Of a DNA stretch of 64,000 nucleotides, positions 18,336-28,968 are shown piece after piece. The notes under the pieces are model-generated. The model worked only from the letters and a program-made list of their open reading frames with translations, searched no databases and was not told the origin of the DNA. Within the stretch, counting starts at the first letter, position 1. Every line of letters begins with the position of its first letter. The stretch spans positions 1,364,001-1,428,000 of the forward strand of contig NZ_CP157000.1 of assembly GCF_039905635.1 (NCBI RefSeq), written 5' to 3'. The position numbers were made by a program, and so were the translations under genes. Origin of the DNA: Microbacterium sp. ProA8 (GTDB lineage Bacteria > Actinomycetota > Actinomycetes > Actinomycetales > Microbacteriaceae).

Positions 18336-18818
18336 ATGCCCGCCCACTCCACCGTCGACAGCCACGCGGTCGACACGGCGGCACGACTGCGCGCGGCCGG
18401 GCTGCGGGTCACCGAGTCACGGCGCGCGGTCGTCGAGGCCCTCGTCGAGCGCCCTCACGCGAGCGCCGACGAACTGTTCGGCATCGTGGCGCGGACGATT
18501 CCCGGCACGAGCCTGCAGTCGGTGTACAACGCGCTCGGCGACTTCGTCGACGCCGGGCTCGCGCGCCGCATCGAGCCCGCGGGCCGCCCCGGCCTGTTCG
18601 AGCTGCGCGTCGACGACAACCACCACCACCTCGTCTGCTGCGAGTGCGGCGCCGTGCAGGACGTCGACTGCGTCGTGGGCGAGGCGCCCTGCCTGACGCC
18701 GTCCGACGCGCACGGCTACGCCCTGCAGGCCGCCGAGGTGACTTTCTGGGGCGTGTGCCCCGCCTGCGTGACGGCCCGGGCGAGCGCCACGGAGCCGGTC
18801 GCCGCCACGCGCCCCTGA
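18336..18818 (+). CDS. Fur-family regulator of the FurA/PerR-like type
   Basis: A 160-residue repressor. The winged helix (about 15-85) contains [13 protein letters not shown] and the recognition helix [13 protein letters not shown]. The dimer domain carries the NHHHLVC metal segment (95-101) and two CxxC pairs, C101/C104 and C141/C144, for the structural zinc. It is followed 47 bases later by katG, the arrangement of mycobacterial furA-katG, so it most likely senses peroxide or iron and represses itself and katG through the dyad at 18299-18319. The leaderless start at 18336 is supported by TAGGCT six bases upstream. Confidence 0.92.
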   Translation: MPAHSTVDSHAVDTAARLRAAGLRVTESRRAVVEALVERPHASADELFGIVARTIPGTSLQSVYNALGDFVDAGLARRIEPAGRPGLFELRVDDNHHHLVCCECGAVQDVDCVVGEAPCLTPSDAHGYALQAAEVTFWGVCPACVTARASATEPVAATRP

Positions 18819-18841
18819 CACCCTGCCCGACCCTCTGATAG

Positions 18842-21175
<2,334 letters not shown>

Positions 21176-21190
21176 CCTCGCGTCACGCAA

Positions 21191-21224
21191 GAGCGGCCCG
21201 TCCCCGGAAGGGGACGGGCCGCTC
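21191..21224. terminator. bidirectional terminator between katG and aqpZ
   Basis: A perfect 15-bp stem (GAGCGGCCCGTCCCC and its complement) with a GGAA tetraloop, placed between the two convergent genes. Confidence 0.85.
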
Positions 21225-21241
21225 TGCGATGCGTGCCGTGC

Positions 21242-22039
21242 CTAGGGGAGGCGCGCGGTGGCCTGCACCGGCGGCAGGGTGCCCTTGGGCTCGAAGAGCG
21301 CGCGGTGCAGGACGCCGGCGAGGAGGCCGCCGACGATCGGGAATACGATGAACACCCACAGCTGCGAGAGCGGCTCGAGGCCGCCGTAGATCGCCGCCGC
21401 GATCGAACGTGCCGGGTTCACCGACGTGTTGTCGATCGGGATCGAGATGAGGTGGATGAGGGTGAGCGTCAGGCCGATGGCGAGAGGTGCGAGTGCCGCG
21501 GTGCCGCGCGTCGAGTGGGTGACACCCAGGATGATGAGCACGAAGATCGCCGTCAGCAGCACCTCGGCGATGATGGCAGCCCCGAGACCGAAACCGCCGG
21601 GGGAGCCGAATTCGCCGGTGCCGTAGCCGTTGGAGGCGAACCCGCCGTCCTGGGCGTTCGCGAGCCAGTCGTCCGTGCCGAAGATGCCGATCAGCACGAT
21701 GAGCGTCGTGCCGAGCGCGCCGCCGATCAGCTGCGCGATGATGTAGCCGATCGTGTTCTTCCACTCGAAGCGGCCGGCGGCGGCGAGTCCGAGCGTGATC
21801 GCGGGGTTGAAGTGGCCGCCCGAGACCGGACCCCACGCGTAGGCACCGACGACGACGGTCAGGCCGAACGCGAGCGCGACGCCGACGAACCCGACACCGA
21901 GCGGGTTGCTCTCGGCGTCCGCCGGGAAGTTGGCCGCGAACAGCGCGGTGCCGACACCGCCGAAGACGAGCAGAAACGTTCCCAGAGCCTCCGCGACGAG
22001 CCTGTTCACCGCGGTGGGCGGGATGGTGGTATCCGACAT
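21242..22039 (-). CDS. aqpZ: aquaporin, AqpZ type
   Basis: A 265-residue six-helix MIP channel. Both pore loops are intact: HFNPAIT with N78-A80 and SVNPARS with N208-A210. The aromatic/arginine filter reads F58, H196, T205 and R211, the FHTR set of water-selective AqpZ rather than the glycerol set. A 35-residue insertion rich in Gly/Ser (about 125-155) lies in an extracytoplasmic loop. The ATG at 22039 is preceded by GAAAGGAG. It faces katG; water channels can pass hydrogen peroxide, so a link to peroxide handling is possible but is only inferred from position. Confidence 0.94.
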   Translation of the reverse strand: MSDTTIPPTAVNRLVAEALGTFLLVFGGVGTALFAANFPADAESNPLGVGFVGVALAFGLTVVVGAYAWGPVSGGHFNPAITLGLAAAGRFEWKNTIGYIIAQLIGGALGTTLIVLIGIFGTDDWLANAQDGGFASNGYGTGEFGSPGGFGLGAAIIAEVLLTAIFVLIILGVTHSTRGTAALAPLAIGLTLTLIHLISIPIDNTSVNPARSIAAAIYGGLEPLSQLWVFIVFPIVGGLLAGVLHRALFEPKGTLPPVQATARLP

Positions 22040-22186
22040 GGCGGACTCCTTTCCTCGTCGTGAGGCTAGCGTTCCACCCAGCGGATTCCCAGGAACCGCG
22101 CGCGGAGTGTCTGAGTGTGGCGCGTGATCTCGCCAGTTTTCCCATCGTGTTCAGGCATTCGTCGCCGGCTGTTCGGCGTCCTTCCG

Positions 22187-22257
22187 CGTTTGGGGCGCGT
22201 GAGAGGCGTTCGGGGCGTGGGTCGTGCGCCCCAAACGTGCGCGGCGCGCCCCAAACG
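22187..22257. repeat. cluster of GTTTGGGGCGC words in both orientations
   Basis: The word CGTTTGGGGCGC occurs forward at 22187-22198, a variant with C for T lies near 22207-22216, and the reverse complement appears at 22226-22237 and again at 22246-22257. The copies can pair into alternative hairpins. They fill the 250-base gap upstream of aqpZ and after the DUF58 operon, so they may act as terminator, operator or a small palindromic repeat. Confidence 0.65.
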
Positions 22258-22289
22258 GGTGATCGGATACGAACCGCCCGGTCGCCGAC

Positions 22290-23609
22290 TCAGAGGCGTC
22301 CGGCCGCCTTGAGCGCGAGGTAGCGGTCGGCGATGCGGGGTGGCAGGTCCTCGGGCGTGGCGGCGATGGCCTCGCCGCCTGCACGGCCGATCGCCGCAGC
22401 GACGACGGCGGCATCATGCGCCGCGCGCTCGATCGCCGCGGCGCGATACACGTCGGTGGCGTCCGGCCGCTCGGGCAGCGGGTCCTGCTCGTCGGTGACC
22501 GCGCCGACGAGCACGTGCGCGCCGTGGGCGAGCGCCGGCAGCGACCCGAGGAAACCGCGGGCGGCCTCCGCGGCGTCCTGCGCCGTCAGGAGCACGACGA
22601 GCGACGGGCGGGAGGTGAGCAGCCGCACCTGGGCGAACGCGGCGTCCCAGTCGGTGTCGATGAGCTGCGGCTCCACCGGAGCCATGGCGTCGACGAGCGC
22701 CGGCAGCAGACCCGGGCCGTCGACGCGCGTGACGCGGGCGCGGATGGTGCGGTCGAACATCAGCAGGTGGACGTGGTCGCCGGCCCGCGTCGCGAGGGCG
22801 GCCAGCAGCAGCGCCGCCTCCATCGCGGCATCCATCCGCACGCCGTCGCCGACCCGGGCGGCCGCGGTGCGTCCCGTGTCGATCACGATCACCACGTGTC
22901 GGTCTCGCTCGGGGCGCCAGGTGCGCAGCATCGTCGTGCTCGACCGCGCCGTCGCGCGCCAGTCGATCGAGCGCACGTCGTCGCCGCGCACGTACTCCCG
23001 GAGGGAGTCGAACTCGGTACCCTGTCCGCGCACCTGCACGCTCGTGTTGCCGTCGAGCTCGCGCAGCCGTGCGAGCCGCGAGGGAAGATGACGCCGCGCG
23101 GTGAACGGCGGGAGCACTCGCAATGCGCCGGGCTCGTCGAGCCGCGCCTGGCGTCCGGCGAGCCGCAGCGGGCCGTCCGAGCGCACCACGACGAACCGCG
23201 AGCGCAGTTCGCCGCGACGGCGGGGCAGCAGCGGGATGGCGATCGTCCGCGACTCGCCCGGCGGGATGTCGATCGCCGGGCGCTCCGCCGGCGCACCGGC
23301 GGTCGGCTGCCAGGCATCACGCACGCGCCCGCGCACGGCGCGGCCGCTCGCGCTGGTCTGATCGGCACCGTTGCGCAGCACCAGCTCTGCGCGCACGGCC
23401 TGGCCGAGAAGCACGCGGCGCGGCAGCCGTCGCTGCACCGTGATCCGGCGGGGGTCCGGCGCTGCCGCCGCATCTGCGAGCGCCGCCACCAGGCACAGCA
23501 GCATCCACCCTGCCGCCGCGAGCCACGCGTCGACGCCCGCCGCCGAGAGCAGCACGACGGGCACCGCTCCGACGGCGAGGAGCAGCGGCAGGCGACCGGT
23601 CAGGTACAT
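22290..23609 (-). CDS. DUF58 domain protein
   Basis: A 439-residue protein with two N-terminal transmembrane helices (about 5-45) and a cytoplasmic part carrying the DUF58 signature GTEFDSLREYVRGDDVRSIDWRATAR (two blocks, about 198-223) followed by a von Willebrand A-like fold (VIVIDTGRT with a partial MIDAS). Such proteins travel with MoxR ATPases, which are thought to act as chaperones that mature or assemble envelope complexes. It is the last gene of the minus-strand operon that starts at 28058. Function in this organism is inferred from the pairing. Confidence 0.9.
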   Translation of the reverse strand: MYLTGRLPLLLAVGAVPVVLLSAAGVDAWLAAAGWMLLCLVAALADAAAAPDPRRITVQRRLPRRVLLGQAVRAELVLRNGADQTSASGRAVRGRVRDAWQPTAGAPAERPAIDIPPGESRTIAIPLLPRRRGELRSRFVVVRSDGPLRLAGRQARLDEPGALRVLPPFTARRHLPSRLARLRELDGNTSVQVRGQGTEFDSLREYVRGDDVRSIDWRATARSSTTMLRTWRPERDRHVVIVIDTGRTAAARVGDGVRMDAAMEAALLLAALATRAGDHVHLLMFDRTIRARVTRVDGPGLLPALVDAMAPVEPQLIDTDWDAAFAQVRLLTSRPSLVVLLTAQDAAEAARGFLGSLPALAHGAHVLVGAVTDEQDPLPERPDATDVYRAAAIERAAHDAAVVAAAIGRAGGEAIAATPEDLPPRIADRYLALKAAGRL

Positions 23610-23627
23610 CAGGCGTCGTTCCGTTCG

Positions 23628-23672
23628 GCGCGTTTCGTCTCGCTCGTTCCTCGCTCGCTCAACGACCGGCTC
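23628..23672. repeat. dispersed repeat, copy C, inside an operon gap
   Basis: GTTTCGTCTCGCT...CCTCGCTCGCTCAACGACCG, related to copies at 7544-7580 and 13862-13890. It occupies most of the 63-base gap between moxR and the DUF58 gene, the only non-overlapping junction of this operon. Confidence 0.55.
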
Positions 23673-24701
23673 CTAGATCGGGACGCGCGTCTGCTGCAGG
23701 ACCGAGCCGAGTACGGCGTCGACCGAGACGCCCTCGAGCTCCGCGTCGGGCCGCAGCCGGATGCGGTGCCGCCAGGTCGGCAGCAGCATCGTCTGCACGT
23801 GGTCGGGGGTGATCGCGGGATACGCGCCGAGCCACGCCCAGGCCTTCGACGCCGCGAGGAGTGCGGTCGCCGCCCGCGGGCTGACGCCGAGCTGCACCGA
23901 AGGACTGCTGCGGGTGGCCTGTGCGAGATCCACGATGTAGCCGAGCACGTCGTCCGAGACGGTGACGGATGCCGCGGCCCGCTGCGCCGCGCGGATCTCG
24001 GCGGCGCTGGCGGCGCGGCCGAGACCCGCGCCGGCGAGGTCACGGGGGTCGAAGCCGCTCGCGTGGCGGCGGAGGACCGCGAGCTCGGCATCCCGTGCCG
24101 GCACGTCGACGATGAGCTTCAGCAGGAAGCGGTCGAGTTGGGCCTCAGGCAGTGTGTAGGTGCCCTCGTGCTCGATCGGGTTCTGCGTGGCCGCGACGAG
24201 GAACGGGTCGGGGAGCGACCGCGTCACGCCGTCGGTCGAAACCTGACGCTCCTCCATGGCCTCGAGCAGTGCGGCCTGCGTCTTGGGGGGCGTGCGGTTG
24301 ATCTCGTCGGCGAGCACGACGTTCGTGAAGACCGGGCCCTCTCGGAACTCGAATTCGCCGGTCTTCGCGTCGTAGACGAGCGAGCCCGATACATCGCCCG
24401 GCATCAGGTCGGGCGTGAACTGGATGCGCGTGGTGCCGAGGCCGAGCGCGGTCGAGAACGCCCGCACGAGCAGTGTCTTGGCGACACCCGGAACGCCTTC
24501 GAGCAGCACGTGCCCGCGCGCGAGCAGGGCGATCAGGAGGCCGGTCACGGTGCCGTCCTGGCCGATGACCGCCTTGCCGACCTCGAGGCGCACGCGGTTC
24601 ATCGCCTCGCGGAGCGCGGCGTCGTCGAGCGCCTCAGGTGCGGGCGTGCGGGCGGGCCCGTCGGGGGTGGTCGTGCTCGGCGCCGGTGGCGTATCCGTCA
24701 T
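23673..24701 (-). CDS. MoxR-family AAA+ ATPase
   Basis: A 342-residue ATPase. Walker A is GVPGVAKT (69-76), Walker B is VVLADEINR (128-136), with the MoxR-type TPDLMPGDVSG and sensor segment TQNPIEHEGTYTLPEAQLDRF. The first 25 residues are Pro/Thr-rich and disordered. MoxR proteins use ATP to remodel partner proteins holding VWA domains, here presumably the DUF58 neighbour. The ATG at 24701 overlaps the stop of the DUF4350 gene (ATGA), so the two are translationally coupled. Confidence 0.93.
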   Translation of the reverse strand: MTDTPPAPSTTTPDGPARTPAPEALDDAALREAMNRVRLEVGKAVIGQDGTVTGLLIALLARGHVLLEGVPGVAKTLLVRAFSTALGLGTTRIQFTPDLMPGDVSGSLVYDAKTGEFEFREGPVFTNVVLADEINRTPPKTQAALLEAMEERQVSTDGVTRSLPDPFLVAATQNPIEHEGTYTLPEAQLDRFLLKLIVDVPARDAELAVLRRHASGFDPRDLAGAGLGRAASAAEIRAAQRAAASVTVSDDVLGYIVDLAQATRSSPSVQLGVSPRAATALLAASKAWAWLGAYPAITPDHVQTMLLPTWRHRIRLRPDAELEGVSVDAVLGSVLQQTRVPI

Positions 24702-25921
24702 CGGGGACTCCTTTCGGGGCGGACGGCCGCGCGGGCGGCGTCCTCGAGGTCTCTCAGGCGTGTGCTCAGGGCGACGAGGTCGGCGTCGCTGCGGGGGATC
24801 TCATCGAGCAGGATGCCCCGCACCGCCCGGCGATCGAGGCCGGTGCGGCCGGCGACGGCGTCGGCGATCTCGGGGGCGGCGGCGTTCGCGGCCAGCCCGA
24901 GCAGGGTGGCGAGGCGCCGCAGCGCGCCGATCCGGAGCCGGTCCGCGGCGTGCAGAGGATCTCCGGCGCGGGCATAAAGGCGCGCGCGGCCCTCGGTCGT
25001 CTCGGACGCCCGGACCGTCACCGGCAGGCGCTCGGCGACGAGCGGGCCGAACCGGCGGCCGCGCCAGATGCCCGCGGCAACGCCCGCGACGAGCAGCAGC
25101 ACGATCACGGGGCTCACCCACGGCGGGGTGAGATCACCCAGAGACGGGTTCGCGTCGGCGAGGTCGGTGTCGCCCAGGCCGGGGATGTACCAGACGACGA
25201 GCGGATGCCGCCCCATCAGGTTCGCGGCGAGTGCGGCGTTGCCGTTCTCGGCGAGGTGCTCGTTCGTGAAGAGGGCGGCCGCGTCGACGGCGGCGACGCG
25301 GCCGCCGTCGCCCGTCCGGACGAGGAGGCCGAAGCCGTCGGCGGCCGGATAGCAGGCGGCTGTGCCGTCGCCCGCGCTGTAGAGGCCGCCCGGGGTCACG
25401 GGGCCGGCACGGACGGCGTCCTGCACTTCGCAGTCCGGCTCGAGGCTCGCGGCATCGGCGCCGCCCGGAGCGACGCCGGCAGGTGCCGAGCCCGGCAGCA
25501 GGAGGTCGAGCGTCCGCGCCCGCGGTTCGATGAGCACGACATCGTCGGCGGCCCCGGCGAGGCCGGCCACGGCGTCATCGGACAGTGCGGGCGCGTCGGG
25601 CAGCACGAGGCTCGCCGGGCCCCCTTCGAGGGCCTCGGACGCCGCCGCCCGATCGCGCGCGACGACGACGTCCACGCCGTGATCGCGCAGGACCTCGACG
25701 ATGCCGCGCATTCCGTCGGGGCCGCTGGAGTCGGGGTCCAGTGCACCGCGCTGGGCCCACTGATTCGCCGCCGACACCGCGCCGCCGATGCCGCCCACCA
25801 CGAGAAGGACGAACGCGATGGCGACCCATGCCGTTACCCGGCGGCGGCGGGAGGGCGCCGGCGGGGCGGTGGCGCCGGGCAGCCCGGTGTCGGGCAGCGG
25901 GGGAGTGGCCGTCGCGCTCAC
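24698..25921 (-). CDS. DUF4350 domain membrane protein
   Basis: A 407-residue protein with a proline-rich N-terminus, one transmembrane helix near 28-50, an extracytoplasmic DUF4350 domain (about 60-255), a second helix near 270-288, and a cytoplasmic C-terminal helical region ending in the RDLEDAARAAV motif. The fold resembles a GATase-like sandwich. It begins at a GTG that overlaps the DUF4129 stop. DUF4350, DUF4129, MoxR and DUF58 genes form a standard actinobacterial set whose function is unresolved. Confidence 0.85.
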   Translation of the reverse strand: MSATATPPLPDTGLPGATAPPAPSRRRRVTAWVAIAFVLLVVGGIGGAVSAANQWAQRGALDPDSSGPDGMRGIVEVLRDHGVDVVVARDRAAASEALEGGPASLVLPDAPALSDDAVAGLAGAADDVVLIEPRARTLDLLLPGSAPAGVAPGGADAASLEPDCEVQDAVRAGPVTPGGLYSAGDGTAACYPAADGFGLLVRTGDGGRVAAVDAAALFTNEHLAENGNAALAANLMGRHPLVVWYIPGLGDTDLADANPSLGDLTPPWVSPVIVLLLVAGVAAGIWRGRRFGPLVAERLPVTVRASETTEGRARLYARAGDPLHAADRLRIGALRRLATLLGLAANAAAPEIADAVAGRTGLDRRAVRGILLDEIPRSDADLVALSTRLRDLEDAARAAVRPERSPR

Positions 25922-26601
25922 GCCGGCACCTCCTCACGCGCCGCCGGTCGCGCCGAGACGACGGCGTCGTCGACGGCGGCGACGAGGCGGTAGAGCTCCG
26001 CCGTGCCGGGGCGCCGCAGGTAGCGGACATCGTCGAACGCCGCCGCGGCGTCTTCGAGTCGGGTGGCGAGCGCAGGGAAGGCACGTGCCGCTGCCCGCGC
26101 GAAGGCGTGCACGGTCGCGCCGGGGGGCGGGTCGACGACGCCGCGTTCCAGGCAGCCGCGGGCGAGGGCGCGGAACCTCAGCACGATGGCCACGTCCCAG
26201 TCGGACGCCCGGGCGCGCTCGGCGGCGGCGCCGCGCAGCTCGGCCGCAGAGCGGTGCTCGGTGTCGCCGAACAGCAGGGGCGTGCGCGGGGCCGAACGGC
26301 GGGTCACCCGCGGCACGCCCCACACCAGGAACGCCGCGACGATGATCACCACGACCACGATCGCGGCGACCAGCGCGAAGGTCGAGCCCCACCCCCCGGA
26401 CACATCCGGGTTCAGCAGCGAGCCGATGAAGTCGCCGATCGCACGCGCGATCCGGTCGAACGGCGTCGGCTCGGCGATGTCATAGGAAGGGTCCGACAGT
26501 TCCTCCTCCGCCCAGCGCCGCGCCTCGTCGCCGTCCGGCGTCAGCGGCGGCACGGCGTCGGTGGGACGCTGCAGCGCCGACCGTGCGGAGGTCAGGCTCA
26601 C
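25918..26601 (-). CDS. DUF4129 domain membrane protein
   Basis: A 227-residue protein with one transmembrane helix (about 70-95) and a cytoplasmic C-terminal DUF4129 domain (about 125-215: VLRFRALARGCLERGVV, then ATVHAFARAAARAFP and the closing FDDVRYLRRP). The correct start is the GTG at 26601, which overlaps the upstream stop (GTGA); the much longer open frame is a shadow of the upstream membrane protein. DUF4129 often occurs fused to transglutaminase-like proteins or beside MoxR, pointing to envelope assembly. Confidence 0.85.
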   Translation of the reverse strand: MSLTSARSALQRPTDAVPPLTPDGDEARRWAEEELSDPSYDIAEPTPFDRIARAIGDFIGSLLNPDVSGGWGSTFALVAAIVVVVIIVAAFLVWGVPRVTRRSAPRTPLLFGDTEHRSAAELRGAAAERARASDWDVAIVLRFRALARGCLERGVVDPPPGATVHAFARAAARAFPALATRLEDAAAAFDDVRYLRRPGTAELYRLVAAVDDAVVSARPAAREEVPA

Positions 26602-28058
26602 GGCGCGTCGCGGTCGGTGCCGCCGGGAGCTGCGCCAGGAGCGGTCCAGGCGGTGGACGAGGGCGGCTCTGCGGGCGGGACGGCGTCGGGGGAGTCCGCG
26701 GTCGCGTCGGCCGGCAGACCGGAGCCCTCGGTCTGAGCCCTGTGTACGGGAGGCGTCGGCGCTGCGCCGTACGCCGGTGGCGGCCCATAGGCGGGCGGTG
26801 CCCCGTAGGCGGGCGGTGCCCCGTAGGCGGGCGGTGCCCCGTAGGCGGGCGGTGCGCCGTAGACCGGCGGTGCGCCGTACCCGGGGTGGGGCCCATAGCC
26901 GGGCTGCGTGCCGGCGGGCGGCGTTCCGTACGCGGCCGTGGAGCCCGGAAGCGGGTATCCGGGCGGATACGGGTACCCCGCGTACCCGGGGAACGTGCCG
27001 GGAACGCCGCGCGGCGCGATCGCACGCCCGATGTGCTCGCGATAGGGGTCGGCGAGGCCGGGGGCTCCGGCATCCCGTCGCTCCACATACGCCAGCAGGT
27101 CGAGATCGAGTCCTTCGCGCCGCATGCGGCAGTCGATGTAGATGAGGGCGGTCGCGGTCGACTGCACGACGACCGCGACGGACTGGAGCAGCAGGGTGAG
27201 CACCTGCGTCAGCAGGGCCGCCGCGATGAAGCCGATGATCGCGGTCGGCTCGGGGTCTCCGGTCGGCGCGATGATCGTGGTCAGGCCCATCGACAGGAAG
27301 CTCATCGGCAGGCTCACGACCTGCGCCACGGCGGCGAAGATGACGCTGATGACGATGATGACCCCGAGGGCGGGCCAGAAGCGCCGGCGCGTCAGCGTCC
27401 AGGATCGCGAGACGGCCTGCAGGATCGTGGCGTGCTCGATGATGATCACCGCGGGCACGAGCAGCAGCTTGATCATGAGCCACCACGTGAGCGGGATCGC
27501 CGCGAGGATGACCAGGATCGTGAGCCCGATCGCCGCAGGCAGCGCGGCCATCGCGATGCCCACGATCGCGAGCACGACGACCGTGACGAGAGCTGCGACG
27601 GCGAGGATCACCAGCAGCGAGTACCCGATGAGCCGCCACGCGATCGGCTTGACCTGTCGCCACAGCGCGCCGAGCGAGAGCTTCTCCGCGACCGCCGCAT
27701 GCGTCACTTCGACGACCACGATGCCCTGCACGATGACGCTGAGGGCGCCGGCCGCGAGCGACAGCACGATGCCCGCGATCGCGGTCAGGGCGATCGAGCC
27801 GGCCAGGATCGTGTCGTACTCCTCGGTGCCCTCCGGCACCGTGTCCAGGCGCGAGAACGTCGCCCACGTCACGGCGAGCACTCCGCCGAGGACCACCACG
27901 TAAGCCAGGGTCTGCACCACCAGTGCGAAGCCGAGGAGCACGCGCGGGTTCTGGCGCAGGGCAGCGAACGAACGGCCGAGGATCGTGCCGAACGACAGCG
28001 GGTGCAGTGGGATGATCCCGGGGCGGGACGCCGGCGTCCAAGCCGGGTACGCGGTCAC
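26598..28058 (-). CDS. glycerophosphoryl diester phosphodiesterase membrane-domain protein with Pro/Tyr/Gly repeat tail
   Basis: A 486-residue protein, first gene of the operon. Residues about 25-320 hold six or more long hydrophobic helices of the GPDPase membrane domain; no catalytic phosphodiesterase domain is present, so it is not itself an enzyme of that class. Residues about 350-455 form a low-complexity tail with tandem GAPPAY units, encoded by an 18-base DNA repeat. It starts at a GTG (28058) with GAGAGGGG upstream and is divergent from mtrA. Its tail resembles those of actinobacterial cell-wall or septum proteins that bind partners through disordered repeats. Confidence 0.82.
   Translation of the reverse strand: MTAYPAWTPASRPGIIPLHPLSFGTILGRSFAALRQNPRVLLGFALVVQTLAYVVVLGGVLAVTWATFSRLDTVPEGTEEYDTILAGSIALTAIAGIVLSLAAGALSVIVQGIVVVEVTHAAVAEKLSLGALWRQVKPIAWRLIGYSLLVILAVAALVTVVVLAIVGIAMAALPAAIGLTILVILAAIPLTWWLMIKLLLVPAVIIIEHATILQAVSRSWTLTRRRFWPALGVIIVISVIFAAVAQVVSLPMSFLSMGLTTIIAPTGDPEPTAIIGFIAAALLTQVLTLLLQSVAVVVQSTATALIYIDCRMRREGLDLDLLAYVERRDAGAPGLADPYREHIGRAIAPRGVPGTFPGYAGYPYPPGYPLPGSTAAYGTPPAGTQPGYGPHPGYGAPPVYGAPPAYGAPPAYGAPPAYGAPPAYGPPPAYGAAPTPPVHRAQTEGSGLPADATADSPDAVPPAEPPSSTAWTAPGAAPGGTDRDAP
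26766..26882 (-). repeat. in-frame 18-base tandem repeat coding for GAPPAY
   Basis: Six to seven copies of an 18-base unit (core GTAGGCGGGCGGTGCCCC on the plus strand), several nearly identical at DNA level, within the tail of the GPDPase-membrane protein. Such identity suggests recent expansion and length variation between strains. Confidence 0.85.
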
Positions 28059-28282
28059 GGTTCCCCTCTCCGTCGGCGCCGGGCGGTCGGTGCGCGGCGA
28101 TGGTCGGCTTGTTCCCTATCGTTCCACATCGACCGGATGCCGCACCCGCCGCGCGCGAGGCACTCCCGGCGTGTGTTCGGGCGAGGTACGGCCGGTGCAC
28201 AGGCCGTGTCGACTACTCTGTGTGAAGCGCATGGGGACGGCGCGTGCCGTCTGTGCCTGGAGAGAAGGAACGAACGCGCGCG

Positions 28283-28963
28283 ATGACTTCACGCATCCTG
28301 GTGGTCGACGATGACACCGCCCTGGCCGAGATGATCGGCATCGTGCTGCGCACGGAGGGATTCGAGACGGTCTTCTGCGCGGACGGCGCCCAGGCGGTCG
28401 ACGTCTGGCGCACCGAGCGGCCAGACCTCATCCTGCTCGATCTCATGCTTCCCGGCATCGACGGCATCGAGATCTGCACCCGCATCCGCGCCGAGTCCGG
28501 CATCCCGATCATCATGCTGACCGCGCGCACCGACACGGCTGATGTCGTGAAGGGCCTCGAGTCCGGCGCCGACGACTACATCGTCAAGCCGTTCAACCCG
28601 AAGGAGCTGGTCGCGCGCATCCGCACGCGGCTGCGTCCCGCGAGCCAGCAGTCCAACGACTCGCTGCGGATCGGCGACCTCACCGTCGATGTCGCCGCGC
28701 ACGAGGTCCGTCGCGGCGACGGCCCGATCGCGCTCACGCCCCTCGAGTTCGAGCTGCTCGTCGCGCTCGCATCGAAGCCGCAGCAGGTGTTCTCGCGGGA
28801 GATGCTCCTCGAGCAGGTCTGGGGCTACCACTACAAGGCCGACACCCGCCTGGTGAACGTGCATGTGCAGCGCCTGCGGGCGAAGGTCGAGAAGGACCCC
28901 GACAATCCCAAGATTGTGACGACGGTGCGCGGCGTCGGATACCGCGCCGGCGCCGTCGTCTGA
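28283..28963 (+). CDS. mtrA: response regulator MtrA
   Basis: A 226-residue OmpR/PhoB-type regulator. The receiver has the acidic pair D10/D11, phospho-acceptor D53 (LILLDLMLP), T80 and K102; the winged-helix output domain (about 130-226) carries the recognition region KADTRLVNVHVQRLRAKVE. MtrA controls cell division, wall and osmotic genes with its kinase MtrB. I start at the ATG at 28283 (MTSRILVVDD), preceded at a distance by AGAAGGAA; a longer version from 28244 adds a non-conserved leader. A TACTCT hexamer at 28214-28219 is a possible -10. mtrB follows after five bases. Confidence 0.97.
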   Translation: MTSRILVVDDDTALAEMIGIVLRTEGFETVFCADGAQAVDVWRTERPDLILLDLMLPGIDGIEICTRIRAESGIPIIMLTARTDTADVVKGLESGADDYIVKPFNPKELVARIRTRLRPASQQSNDSLRIGDLTVDVAAHEVRRGDGPIALTPLEFELLVALASKPQQVFSREMLLEQVWGYHYKADTRLVNVHVQRLRAKVEKDPDNPKIVTTVRGVGYRAGAVV

Positions 28964-28968
28964 GGAAC

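Noticed and set aside
26766..26882. CRISPR-like direct repeats
   Set aside because: The 18-base units are contiguous, in frame and encode GAPPAY; there are no spacers and no cas genes.
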